Assembly (NCBI GenBank): GCA_905250125.1
Contig: CAJNOL010000827.1
Coordinates: forward strand, 36,791 to 100,790
Reading direction: 5' to 3'
Source: Rotaria sordida
Taxonomy: Eukaryota > Rotifera > Eurotatoria > Philodinida > Philodinidae
Length of the DNA: 64,000 nucleotides
The translations under genes and the position numbers were made by a program. Positions 25,701-36,195 of this stretch are shown here, piece after piece. The notes below the pieces were generated by a model. It saw only the letters and a list, made by a program, of their open reading frames with translations. It had not been told where the DNA came from and ran no database searches. Numbering within the stretch: position 1 is the stretch's first letter; every line of letters begins with the position of its first letter.

Positions 25701-27808
25701 AGGTTCTTGAGGTTGGTGTTTACTGAAGAAAGACTTGGCTTTGACAACTATCAGTATTATTGAGTCTACTTGGGAAAATCATTCTTTCAAAAATGAGATT
25801 TGCTTTATGAAATATTTATTATTATGTCGTCGAATATAAAATTTAATTCCGAACAAAAACGGTATCAATATCAAATTGAACTGAGAAAATATTTAGGGTG
25901 TTTCGAATTGCAAAATAACAACGGCATAGATCTATTAGGAAAAAAAGACTTCTCTGATGCTTTCGTGTTTTCTTACTTCAAAACTGTATCTCTCAAATAT
26001 TTTTTCTAAAATGCTGATGCACTGACGAGGGAGCTACTCGAACTGATATCCGCCAGTTGAGCTCATATTGGGTTCACAAGAAGGTCTCGGTAAGACTAAA
26101 AAACACTCACAGAAGGTTTCGTGCTTGTGGATCTCTGCAGTCAAATTATGATCATTTTACTGGATTCTTGATCTGAAATGTCGCTTGTAAATAGATCTGA
26201 TGGCCCTGAGAAAATCCTGAAAGTTTCAACAGACATGAATGTTCCTTTGTCAAGATATTAAATTTTCAAGTAAACTTGATTTTTGTGGCACATCATCGGA
26301 TCTATCTATGAGCAAAATTTCCGATCGGAATTTCCGTAAAACAATTATAGCTTGATTCCAGAGGCTCATAGATATGAACCATTTTATGATTTTCCTAGTC
26401 TTACTGAAATCTTCTTGTCAAATTAATATGAGCTCAAATGGTGAGTATTAGTTAGATAGTTTCCTAGTAAGATTTAGTGAAATGTCTTCTGGAACACCTG
26501 TTATGAATAATCATTTTCGTATGTCAACAAATTTCTAACATTTTCTATTTGCTTCTTTTAATAAAATACTATGAAATGTTCGATGTCTTTTCTTAAGTAC
26601 AATTATCTATATATTCATTATGATCGAACCGTTATCGTTATTAGACATCGTTTGAAATACAAGTCAGTTTCTGTAAGATTAAGAAAATTTGAAAATTGTT
26701 TATTCTTATTATATTGTGTTTATATGTATGACTGACAAAAAAGATATGATTTTTTAATGAAATGAAAATCTTAGGAAATATTAAATATATAATATTCTTA
26801 CTCATAGGTGTTTGTTTAAAAACAAGCATTTGTTTTACTGTTGCCATATTTGCATAAAGTGGTAAGACAACAATAGGTTCAAGTGATTCTGTTCCACTAG
26901 CAATAATGTGTTTGATAGTTTTACATGTAGAATCGATTTCATCCTGTCCTGTAAGAAATATTAATATTCCTTCATTCAATGGTGTTGAGCGATGAATCTA
27001 CAATGAGAAAATTATTATAAAAAGGAAAAAAAACTCTTTGTTTTTTTTTCTTTACTTGAAATAATGTAACAAGTGATGCATGTATATAATCTGTTTGAAT
27101 ATCTTGTACATGAAAAACATCAATAGGATATTGTCGACCTTGTAAATATAAAACAGGTGCTTGATTAAAATAATTCGAAAATAAATCAACATTCATTGTT
27201 GCTGACATAACTAGAACATGTAATGGATTTTTCTTTGATTTTTTTCGATATTCTAACGCTTGTTTAACAATTCCAAATAAAAGATCTGTGTGTAATGTAC
27301 GCTCATGCGCTTCGTCGAGAATAATAATTGAATATTGACGAAGATTTGGATCAAGTAATGCTTCACGCAATAACATTCCATCAGTCATATATTTAATTTT
27401 TGTTTGACGACTAACAGATTCATCAAAACGAACACTATAACCAACAAGTTGACCACATTTTTGATTAATTTCGCTAGCAACACGTTCAGCAACTGATATA
27501 GCAGCAACACGACGTGGTTGTGTACAACAAATTAAATTTTTATTTCGTTGAGATTTTTTATTTAGAATATTTTTGAATTTTTTCTCACGAGCTTCATAAA
27601 GAAAACGTGGAATTTGAGTTGTTTTACCACAACCTGTTTCACCTAAGAATATACAACAATCATTATTAAATACTGTTTGAATGATTTTTTTTCGCATTGA
27701 ATGAATTGGAAGTTGATTTGGAGATGGTATTGGTGTCATTGATTGAAATGAAGATGAATCTTGGCTATCGACAGCCATCGGAGTATGATCAGGTGGTGCT
27801 TTCACCAT
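22770..27808 (-). CDS. DHX33: DEAH-box RNA helicase DHX33 orthologue, nine exons
   Basis: Exons 27056-27808 (ATG 27806-27808), 26802-26997, 24913-25134, 24041-24299, 23758-23971, 23566-23699, 23096-23162, 22915-23024 and 22770-22848 keep phase throughout and give about 677 residues (human DHX33 is 707). Motifs in order: [12 protein letters not shown] (I), TQPRRVAA (Ia), DEAH (II), SAT (III), [19 protein letters not shown] (V), QRAGRAGR (VI), then winged-helix, HA2/ratchet and OB-fold with [14 protein letters not shown] and [16 protein letters not shown]. The C-terminal [13 protein letters not shown] matches DHX33 rather than DHX15/DHX16. DHX33 acts in the nucleolus in rRNA transcription and in translation initiation (family knowledge). 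Motif V has IGETS where the usual residue is IAETS. Two introns are large: 25135-26801 and 24300-24912; both contain non-coding, repeat-like DNA. A start a few codons upstream via a further 5' exon cannot be excluded. Confidence 0.93.
25135..26801. other. Large DHX33 intron with unassigned insert
   Basis: This 1.67 kb intron is far longer than the 50-70 bp introns around it, so it very likely contains inserted DNA. 25600-26420 is less AT-rich and has a coding-like open frame on the plus strand (25824-26009; starts [16 protein letters not shown]), not recognised. No terminal inverted repeat was found by eye. The 613-bp intron 24300-24912 has a similar GC-richer block at about 24425-24720. Confidence 0.45.
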
Positions 27809-28070
27809 CGGTGAAAGAGAATTATTATTTTTTTCTAAAAATAAGAGATCATAAGATCGATTATTTCTTCATAGTTAAATACTTTTGATTAATTCTCATT
27901 CGTTACAATAATCAGATCCATTCATGATTGAGTTTCTTGTCATTGATTTGTAGAGTGTGACCTCTATCGAAAATTCAAGAAATTCGAGCAAAGTTTTTGT
28001 CAGATCAGAGCAAAATAAAAAAATACTATACAGAGTGACCCATTGATAGCTAGATTATAAAAAAATTCTA

Positions 28071-29070
28071 CCGGGTGTGCCAAAATGTTTGCAACATTTT
28101 TTATTTCGCATGTTTCTTGATCTAGATAAGTGGTGAGAAATCTTGAACTTCTTTTTAAAGATACGCGATGAAAAGCTCTACAAAAATGTTAATAATAAAT
28201 TCCTATTGGCTTATGCCTATGATCTTTTCCATACTCAAAATGAAAAATCTACATGATAGTACTATATCTCATTGTATTGAACATGATAAGAAAACGTTTG
28301 GAACATGTTTTTATTATCGATGTATTTCGGTCTGGAAAAATCGTAAAACCTTAAATTTTTTTTTTCAAAAGATACACCATCAAAAGCTCTGCACAAGCTG
28401 TACAAATAAATCCATGTTCACTTGCTTCGATGATTTTTCTAGAAGTTTAAAAAACGAGCATCTGTGTGAAGTTGCTATCAAATATTCCAAAATGTTTGTA
28501 GCAGTTTCTATTTCGTGTATATCTCGGCTTGAGAAAAAGATAAAATTTTGAATTTATTTTCAAAAGATGCACTGTGTAAAGATTTACAAAAAACTGTATG
28601 AAAAAATGTCTATTGACTTCTTCTAACGATTTTTCTAAACTTAAAAGAAACAATCCATAGGATAGTATTATTTCTCACCGTATTGAACACAATAAAAATT
28701 TTTTTGGCATATTCTTTTTATTTTGCATATAACTCGGCATGGGTAAACAATTTAATCTTGATTCTTTTAGTAAAAGATACGTCGTCGAAAGCTCTACAGA
28801 AATGGTAATAACAAATCTATATTGCAAAACAAAAACGTGTTCCAAACATTTTTTTATCATGTTCAATACAGTGGGAAGTAGCTCTATCATGTAGGTGTTT
28901 CATTTTGGGTATGGAAAAGATCATAGGCATAAGTCAATAGGAATTTGTTATTACCATTTTTGTAGAGCTTTTTACGGCGCATCTTTTAAAAAAAGTTCAA
29001 CATTTTATCGTTTATCTAGGTCAAGCTACAGGTGAAATAAAAAATGTTGCAAACATTTTGGCACACCTGA
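28071..29070. mobile_element. 1,000-bp TA-flanked MITE with about 250-bp inverted arms and tandem inner modules
   Basis: The ends gtgtgccaaaatgtttgcaa (from 28075) and its complement (to about 29066) are flanked by TA at 28069-28070 and 29071-29072, the Tc1/mariner-type target. Inverted similarity continues inward about 250 bp on each side (shared words cctattggctta / gcataagtcaatagg, cataggcat, tagagctttt). Inside, four units of about 200 bp recur in direct orientation, starting near 28082, 28290, 28488 and 28693; each has a tttatttcg- or ttttgcat-like start, a ctcgg/cttga step, an aaaagatac block and an aaagctctaca block. No transposase. It lies 263 bp upstream of the DHX33 start codon. Confidence 0.8.
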
Positions 29071-29072
29071 TA

Positions 29073-29566
29073 GCTATTGCATTGAAATTTTGCAAGTCTG
29101 CACCAGAATAAAGCGTTATACTACTATTCCTACAAGAATATGTCCAAAACTGATATTTTACCACGGGAAAATGGTCAGTATTGTATTTAGCAAATACCTG
29201 ATATTAACCGACGTTTTGCCGAGCATATCAGCAACGAAAATGCTAGCGAATGGGTCAGTCACTATGTATGCTTAGGAGTGATTGGGATATGGGTCTTCTG
29301 TTCACTCACACATGCATTGTTCACTGAGCAGAGATCGATTGCAAGCGAGAGTTTTTCAATAGGAATTCAGAATGTTCATTATAACGAAATACACGCAACA
29401 TAGGGATGTGAGTTGTCGCAGATTATATTGGCGATCAAAAATTGTATTCTTTTCAATCAAATTTATTACTGAATCACTCATACGTAATTTGTTTACATAG
29501 GATCTACACAGCATAAGTTAAAGCTTTAGCTAAAGTACCAGAAAACTTCTTGGGCGCCTATTTCCT
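29073..29566. other. Intergenic, nothing assigned
   Basis: About 500 bp, less AT-rich than average at 29090-29350, without a recognisable gene. It contains the 3' flank of the minus-strand ART gene. Confidence 0.4.
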
Positions 29567-30808
29567 TCAATCATTGTCATCACTATCCGATGTCTGAATC
29601 ATCCGACGCATTTCTCGAAACAGTGTGAAGATGCTTGAGAAAACATGTTCCAATGTAATTTCCGAATAAGTTGTCTGGTGTTTTACTTTAGAGACCCGTG
29701 TAATCGTTGGTAAAACAAGAACCTCTTGTTCAGATGGATATTCTGAAATACTCTGTAGGTCGATGGCAAATATTCGAAAACGTTTGATGTGATAGATTAA
29801 GAGTACTAATACATTGTCATTTCCTGCAGGCGACTGTTGTTTCATAAATGACTCGGCAACTTTTCGGTTCTTTGACGTCGATGTCAACGCTTTGCTATAT
29901 ATGAACTTGTTTTTTTTGTATTTCTTCAATTCTTCTTTAGTAATAGATAATCCGCGGTAAGTGCGTCCTGTGAAACGATATTGTTTTATTTCAGCAAAGG
30001 GGTAAATAGCTCGAAGAAATAGAATAGGCCAATGGAGTTGATTGTAACTCGATTCCGTTGTACGCCCATATCGCATATCCTCGTTCGCTTGCTGCGCCAT
30101 TGTACTCATCTGCCTAGTCACTTGTGTTAGTGACTCGATGAAATCGTCACTGTCGATATTCATTAGATCGTCAATCGGTCGATCAGCCAATTTTTGGTTG
30201 ATAGTATTAAAAAAGCTCGATTCAACAGTATAAGCATGAAGAAAATGAACTGCGTTATTCGTGTCACGACCTTTTTCCAGTAGATGCCAAAATTTGTTCT
30301 TATCTTCTGCTTTGGCAATGTCTGGATCGAGACACATTGCTTTGAAGCAAAGACCTACAGTTTCTATTGTAATATTCAAAACTTGTGGAGAATGAGCGAT
30401 AAACATTGTGAATGCCCTTTGAGATCTAGCAATCCATTCAAATTCTTTTTGAATTTTCTGATTGTCACTAATGAAGAAACGCGACGTTGGTCGATCAAAG
30501 AGCTTCTTCATTTTGTCAGATCGAGCTTCTTGGAAAGGTGTCTTTTTGCGATGATTAGAAACCTGTCGAAGAGCATCGTGTTCAAGCAGCAGTTGAACGA
30601 TTTCGATATGACGATAACGAGTTGCTAAGTGAAGAGCAGTGTCGCCTGTCTCTCGTTCGCTCATATTGATCTGTTTAATTGACATTGTTAGCAGATAACT
30701 CTTGACTTCCTCGATATTGCCTGATCGACAAGAAGTGAAGAGAGAAGGGGTTTGCTGGGCATCTATGGATGGCATGACGTGCACACTATCTGAGCAGCAA
30801 CTCATCAC
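29567..30808 (-). CDS. Ankyrin-repeat plus mono-ADP-ribosyltransferase (R-S-ExE type), intronless
   Basis: A single 413-residue frame. Residues about 18-100 form two ankyrin repeats and part of a third (FTSCRSGNIEEVKSYLL; GDTALHLATRYRHIEIVQLL; KKTPFQEARS). After a helical linker (about 105-270) comes an arginine-specific ART domain of the ecto-ART (PF01129) kind: YRG with R285, the TSTS motif at 309-312 (following KAL), and E360-Q361-E362 as the ExE pair, so all three catalytic positions are present. No signal peptide or GPI signal is visible, so the enzyme would be cytosolic, unlike vertebrate ecto-ARTs. It should transfer ADP-ribose from NAD+ to arginine; the ankyrin part would choose the target (inference). 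Bdelloid rotifers have large numbers of ART genes with such fusions. The lack of introns in a 1.2-kb gene, where neighbours are split every 100-300 bp, fits a retro-copy or horizontal origin. Note an Asp-rich SDSDDND tail. Confidence 0.88.
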   Translation of the reverse strand: MMSCCSDSVHVMPSIDAQQTPSLFTSCRSGNIEEVKSYLLTMSIKQINMSERETGDTALHLATRYRHIEIVQLLLEHDALRQVSNHRKKTPFQEARSDKMKKLFDRPTSRFFISDNQKIQKEFEWIARSQRAFTMFIAHSPQVLNITIETVGLCFKAMCLDPDIAKAEDKNKFWHLLEKGRDTNNAVHFLHAYTVESSFFNTINQKLADRPIDDLMNIDSDDFIESLTQVTRQMSTMAQQANEDMRYGRTTESSYNQLHWPILFLRAIYPFAEIKQYRFTGRTYRGLSITKEELKKYKKNKFIYSKALTSTSKNRKVAESFMKQQSPAGNDNVLVLLIYHIKRFRIFAIDLQSISEYPSEQEVLVLPTITRVSKVKHQTTYSEITLEHVFSSIFTLFREMRRMIQTSDSDDND

Positions 30809-31097
30809 TTGATTTCAATGAAAAAAGTCCGAACTATCGACAAGAATGGTTATCTAAAACAAATATGTTTAAACTAGTTAGAACTTAATGTGGTATTATT
30901 TGATTTTATGTTGCTTTCTGCAATTACAAATGAGTCCAGTGCAATTTATCTATCAAGCTTTTATTTGTAAAAGACAACATTGGATAAACCATTTCATATT
31001 TTCAAAGCGCTTCGTGACAATAAGTTTGAGTCAACAGTCATCGATAATTCTTTATTGTGATGCGCGACACCGATAAGTCCGTTGATCGAAGTGAATT

Positions 31098-31190
31098 GGG
31101 TGTGGGTGTATAGATGTGAGTGTGGATACGGGTGTCGCTGAAGACAAGGCCTACACCCGCGCTCACACTGATTCACATTCGCACCCATAC
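31098..31190. repeat. Hexamer-repeat hairpin, locus 1 (TGTGGG-like, head to head)
   Basis: Left half reads gggtgtgggtgt followed by degenerate hexamers (gtgagt, gtggat, acgggt); right half is the complementary type (cacccg, cgctca, cactga, ttcaca, ttcgca, ccc). A spacer of about 20 bp separates them, so the strand can fold. Confidence 0.7.
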
Positions 31191-31993
31191 TGTAGACTGA
31201 AGCCGTTAATTTAGATGGAAGTGCACGATATCATTGTTTCTCTTTATAATGTCATCATCAAATATACCACTAGGAACTTTCTCAATGATGTAGCAGCTGC
31301 AAGTAGTATAGATGGAATTGGTACTAGCGACTGGCAGGTCTAGGCCGGTTTGGTCTGGCTCAGTACCGGTACAAATTTTATATCGGTTGGTCTACTGATT
31401 GATTTGTATCTTTTCTTGCCCTTTTGAAATTTATTTCATTTGCTAAATCGAGTTACGTACAACGCGAAAAATAAGTGTACCATTTCTACAGATTATGATG
31501 CTGAACTTTCTAATTGTGGTGTGTCTGATATGTTTGCTTTTCACTATTTTGTTCCTAATATTGTATATGCGAAATAGGGGATCAATGAGAAAGATAGTGA
31601 ATATTGGTTTTTGATTTTGACTGTGAAACTTATTTTATTGTTTATTGATTGGAAGAGAAACATGAGTTTTCTTTTATTTTATGAAATACACATATTTCAA
31701 GCTGACCAAGCGTTTTTATAGAATAGTTTTTCATTCGTATGTTATTTTTGTTGTGCTTAGATAGCTAATGTCATTGTAACTCCTGACTACACTGCTTCCA
31801 TTTCGGAGAACCTATCGCGTGGAGATTTCTTTTATATAAAGAAAGTTTTCAGAGTACAATTCGTATTTGTTACTAATTGAACTTGAACATTGTAAACGGA
31901 TCATTCATCATATACATAGTATATTGTTCACCATCTGTAAAATTCTTTCGAAAAATCAGTAGACATTCCACTATCGAAGAGATAACACGGATA

Positions 31994-32073
31994 GATGGGT
32001 GTGGATGTAGATACGAATGTGAGAGCGTGAGCGTGTGTTGGTGATGAGTTGAGTCACACCGACACCTATATCC
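31994..32073. repeat. Hexamer-repeat hairpin, locus 2
   Basis: Degenerate six-base units gatggg tgtgga tgtaga tacgaa tgtgag, then gagcgt-type units, are followed after a short spacer by cacaccgacacctatatcc in the opposite sense. Confidence 0.68.
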
Positions 32074-32340
32074 TTCAACATTAGTCATTCATGACAGCAT
32101 TTAACCATCGAAATAACGATATTTTCTTGACGTGAAAATACTGGGGATCATATTTTGACATTGACTTGTCAGCAGTAGCTGGCTTCATTTCATTTGACTA
32201 TCAACGATAGTCAATAATGGTTTGCTCATATGATTCATCTATTTTCACGCTTGTAAAGTATGCCTAGTAGCACCACGTGTAAAAAAATACATTTTCTTCC
32301 TATCTTTGCTATCAATGCTGCACGGTTATTGTCATTAATA

Positions 32341-33350
32341 ACGTAGGTACTACTGCAGTTGAGGAATGCCATCACTATTAACGCGTACAGAACGGAAAAC
32401 AAAAATATATTGGTTAAACATATAAAATCAATGTTTCTCGATAAGAAAAATAATTAGAATAGATGTCATATGAGAACGAAAGAATTCTATCAAAGCAAAA
32501 AAATGAATTAGACTACAGGATAAAGGAAACAAATTTGTAAAACTAAATTTTTAAATGGTTTATCACCAAATTCCTGACGCCTCATAAATTCTTGTAAATA
32601 AGTGGGTAATAAATTTCGTGAAAAACCACCTTGTTTTTTTTTGTTTTCGTTTAACGCGCATCCAAATATTTTCATTATTCTGGGTATGTACACCAATTGT
32701 AGGATCAACAAAACGTAAGGGAATGATTAACTGTTAGATGAGTATAGTCGATGTTATTTGACAATTGAAAATAAGCCCTCACTCATCAGAATGTATTCTT
32801 GAGCCTACAAGATATCCTGTGTAGCTGTTAACTAATGAAATTTTCTGATGTTGATAGTATCCAAATCGTCAACATAAATAAGATCAGTCATTTTATTTTA
32901 TTTTTAATATTGTAGCACAGCAAAAAAATCGAGAATTTTTTGTTATGACAACACAGGGAGTACATCCGGTATATATATGTAAATTTTTCTGTTTCAACAG
33001 TAATTGTTAGACATTCTTTATTCGTTTTTTAAAATTTTAATTGAAAGAAATCTTTTTATTTTATTCTCGAAACCGGCTTTCTCTTTATTTCTCTTTATCT
33101 TTCTACAGACAACAATCATACTGAATACTTCCAACATTTTCTTAATTAATAACCTTTTATATCTTTAATTAATATACATCATTACTATTCCCTCTTGTCA
33201 AAAATCAGACATACTGTTTTCATATGACATCTATTCTCATTTTTTTCTTATCAAAAAACATCGGTTTATATGTTTAACCAATAAATTTGTTTCCCGTTCT
33301 GTACGCGTTAACCATGATGGTGTTCTTCAACTGCAGTAGTACTATAACGT
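32341..33350. mobile_element. Inverted-repeat element carrying an IS1595/ISXO2-like transposase relic
   Basis: Arms of about 135-150 bp: 32341-32475 and 33215-33350 are inverted copies sharing tactactgcagttga, aacgcgtacagaacgg, ttggttaaacatataaa and agaatagatgtcatatga. The interior minus strand at 32508-32714 encodes the C-terminal piece of an IS1595-type (ISXO2-like, DDE) transposase: FVDPTIGVHTQNNENIW, then after a frameshift in a homopolymer near 32640 LLPTYLQEFMRRQEF. The HTQN-x-E-x-W motif and the Y-L-x-E-F-x-x-R-Q spacing are characteristic. Target duplication not resolved; the arms end in acgt on both sides. Non-autonomous and dead. Confidence 0.78.
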
Positions 33351-33471
33351 ACAGAACGCAAGAAAAAAAATTATATTTATTTTATGCGTCGTTCAAAATA
33401 AAACGAGCAGAAGAAGAGAAAAATTATATGCGTTTACACTATTAATTGAGTAGCCATTTCAGAAGCACAAT

Positions 33472-34850
33472 ATGACATTGGACGAAACGATGTTTGAGAC
33501 ATTCAATCTACCTTTGCCAAAAATGGAACGAAGAAATGTTTCTGTGCTAACTATTGTGATATTCGTCTACATATTGCTGATTTTAGTGAGTACTATATTA
33601 TTTGTCAGCGCCGTTAGCCAAGACTTCATATTGTACAAACCTGATATTTTCGATTGGCTTTTGATGATAACTTTCGTTGTTGCTATTAGTACTTTCATCT
33701 TAGTTGCCAGTAGTTGGTTCATGTGGCATAAAATAGATGAATTGAATCGAGCCAGATCGACGCATCCTATCGTTACTTGTAATTCAAAATTAATCCAATG
33801 GACATACAATGCAGACGAATGGGATAGGTAATCAAAATAATATAAACAGAAGTGTTGGTGTTCCATAATTTTTTCTTTCCAATAGTAATGCTTCTTTGAT
33901 GGAGGTTTTAAAATAATAGGTCAAAATAATTGTTTTCCATTTGTCGAACGTTCGATCTTTACAGAACTAATTCTTTTTCTTCTCCTGGTCGGTCAGATTA
34001 GAAGAATTGAGATCGTTTCACGACATTCAAGCAGGTTATACTCTTGATAACTGTACTACGTTGAAAAAGATAATACGAAGACCTGAATGTGTATTCTTTC
34101 ACATTGTCGTACTGCTAACAATATAAGACTTGACAAATTTTTTCAGAACTCTTATTACTAGATTTTGTAGAGAATCAAAAAGCTATTTTATCAAAAAACA
34201 CTCAAATCAAATCGTTGAGAACTGTGAAAAATATTCAAGAAATATTGTAGGGTCTATTCGTTGTGTCGCATTTCGTAGAGGATCTTACTATGTTCATGAC
34301 TAATTACCTGGCAGAGTTTCCAAATTATAGGGTCTTCAAAAAGTGTCGTTTTTTCCTACATTTGAAATAAACGTTTTACCGTGCTTTTAGATATGTGACG
34401 TATATATATAAATATCAACGTTTGGTCTCTCCATTAGTTTGGTGGTGGTATAGTCGATGTAGACAATTCAGACGTCGTATTATTTGTAATCGTGATGGAG
34501 GTCACATAGTGTTGTCTAAAACCGGTATACTCATCGACGATCTATTTGTTGTCCATTTTCGTCCAGATGGACTCATATTTAGTCAGGCAGAGTTGTTTGA
34601 CTTTGATCAACAAACCATATTACGCTTGCACTTACTTGCTCTTCGAAATGCAAAAACCAACGCACCGATATATGCTCCATGCCATGTCGATATTTTCGTA
34701 CCTCGCGCAATACAAGAGTCCAGGAAAAATCTCACATTAATAGTCGATTTTTTAAACGATAATTTATTGAAAATAGCTGCCGGTGACACTGAACATTCAA
34801 ACAAAACCCCAGAACACTTCGAAAAAAAGACGAAAACAATTGATGTTTGA
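33472..34850 (+). CDS. Two-pass membrane protein of unknown function, two exons
   Basis: Exon 1 (33472-33827) and exon 2 (34391-34850) join through a GT-AG intron to a 271-residue frame; the splice is supported because exon 1 would otherwise stop immediately after the donor and exon 2 is open from the acceptor. Two hydrophobic segments lie near the N-terminus (about residues 25-47, VLTIVIFVYILLILVSTILF; about 62-84, DWLLMITFVVAISTFILVAS), connected by a short loop, so both long parts probably face the cytosol. The C-terminal 170 residues form a soluble-looking domain with a basic RCRQFRRRIICNR stretch and LIDDLFVVHFRPDG. I do not recognise the family. It starts 121 bp downstream of an inverted-repeat transposon, which could supply promoter sequence (speculative). 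Confidence 0.75.
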
Positions 34851-35859
34851 CTTGGTTCCGTATCGACTGTGTTGAGCTCGAACCAAAAACGTAAAAGGCT
34901 TTCCCATTGATTTACATATATTCATTTATACAGACGATTTTTTTTATTGAATTTATTATTGGTGTTTGTAAATTGTTTAAAGAACAAGTTAGAAATATTA
35001 AGGATTTATTCTTCCTTATGAACCATATATGTGCATGTTTATTTTCTGTCTCTTTCTGGTATGTGCCTGTTTCTTTAGTTCTTCTTCATCATTGAAAATT
35101 ATTCTTTCGTTTCCTTTTATTATATACTCTACATTCGTTTCTATTCTCTCTCGGTCAATGAACATTGATATTGACCTTGATCTTTTTTTATTCTTTTTGC
35201 GTATTAACTTTTCTGTTGCATATTTTATAATATGTGATACAGTTATCATCATATATACATATATATTCCTTGTTCTATTCTCTTCTTCTTGATTCTTTCA
35301 TTCTTTCGTTCTTTCGTTCTTCATTATTGAAATAAAATTGAACTCACGTTCAACAAAATACAAAATTTACAAGAAAAATGTTAATAGCTAGGGTTAGTTG
35401 ATTGTCAACAATTAACTTCCGAATGTGGAGTGTAACTGTCGGTGTGGGTAGATCAGGAGAAGACTCACACTTATACTCTCATATGAGGACAAGGTTCTGC
35501 ATATAAAACAGATGCTATGAAAGACTTTTACTTAGAAACAGAAAATTTACTGCCATTATTCGCAGTTCTTATATTTCTACCAATAGCTAAGAAATTTTAT
35601 GCGTAATGTTAGATTTATTGTATCTTTGCAAGTACAATAGATATCAATACTTCATACGTATATTATAATTGACTGTCTGCACCATTGAAATAATATGTAA
35701 GGAAATAAAACTGATAATAGAAATAAAAACTTTGTATACAAATTTACAGCATATATCACAAATTATAAAAACTATGGAACTCATATTTCAACAATCAATA
35801 TCTAAAATAAGTGCCGATATATAAATCAGTTTATATTATCAAAAGCCATAATGAAGATT
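34851..35859. other. Intergenic with one hexamer hairpin
   Basis: No gene seen. A pyrimidine-rich stretch with ttctttcg words lies at 35281-35325, and a short hexamer-type hairpin at 35423-35492. Confidence 0.45.
35423..35492. repeat. Hexamer-repeat hairpin, locus 3 (short, degenerate)
   Basis: gtggag tgtaac tgtcgg tgtggg tagatc, then a spacer and cacactt atactct on the opposite sense. It is the weakest of the six such loci. Confidence 0.5.
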
Positions 35860-36195
35860 TTATTTTGGTGTCAATGGATATTCACAAACACCATTTGAAT
35901 ATTGAATAATGGCATCAACAACGATAGCGTGTGTAGCAACACTGATGATTGGAAAAGGCAAAGCCGACAAAAGATTAGAATCATCATGGTAGAGTATGAA
36001 AATAGTACACAGATCGCCAACTTGTATGGTAATTATACAACCGAATGCTATGTGTGCTCTTGCGGAAATAGACTCATCCTCATGCTTCACATAATCGTCG
36101 AGCTTATTAATGTCATACATACAATATAAACCTTGTGGAACTGTTGGATAATCAAACGACACAGCGCTCATTAGTTCTGTCGTTAATTGGATCAT
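35860..36195 (-). CDS. Small hypothetical protein (111 aa)
   Basis: A single frame from ATG (36193-36195) to TAA. It has codon use like the host genes and moderate hydrophobicity (HIAFGCIITIQVGDLCTIFILY; FPIISVATHAIVVDAIIQY, quoted in parts), but no clear membrane helix or known domain. AATAAA overlaps the stop region on the minus strand (just beyond the CCA AAA end), compatible with a very short 3'-UTR. It stands alone between repeats and could be a fragment of a longer decayed gene. Confidence 0.4.
   Translation of the reverse strand: MIQLTTELMSAVSFDYPTVPQGLYCMYDINKLDDYVKHEDESISARAHIAFGCIITIQVGDLCTIFILYHDDSNLLSALPFPIISVATHAIVVDAIIQYSNGVCEYPLTPK

Larger units (their letters stand above)
30809..32340. 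other. Intergenic with two hexamer-repeat hairpins
   Basis: No gene. It contains head-to-head hexamer tracts at 31098-31190 and 31994-32073 (listed separately) and a short GC-rich patch at 31330-31385 with the words ggccggtttggtctggct and agtaccggtac, which recur in related form at about 40985-41050. Confidence 0.5.

Noticed and set aside
28168-28890. Several frames of 70-127 codons as genes
   Set aside because: They are inside the 1,000-bp inverted-repeat element and correspond to each other by its internal repetition.
35029-35292. 87-codon hydrophobic frame near 35.1 kb, and its antisense partner
   Set aside because: Low-complexity T-rich DNA gives Phe/Ser/Ile-rich frames on one strand and Lys/Arg-rich on the other; no gene signals.
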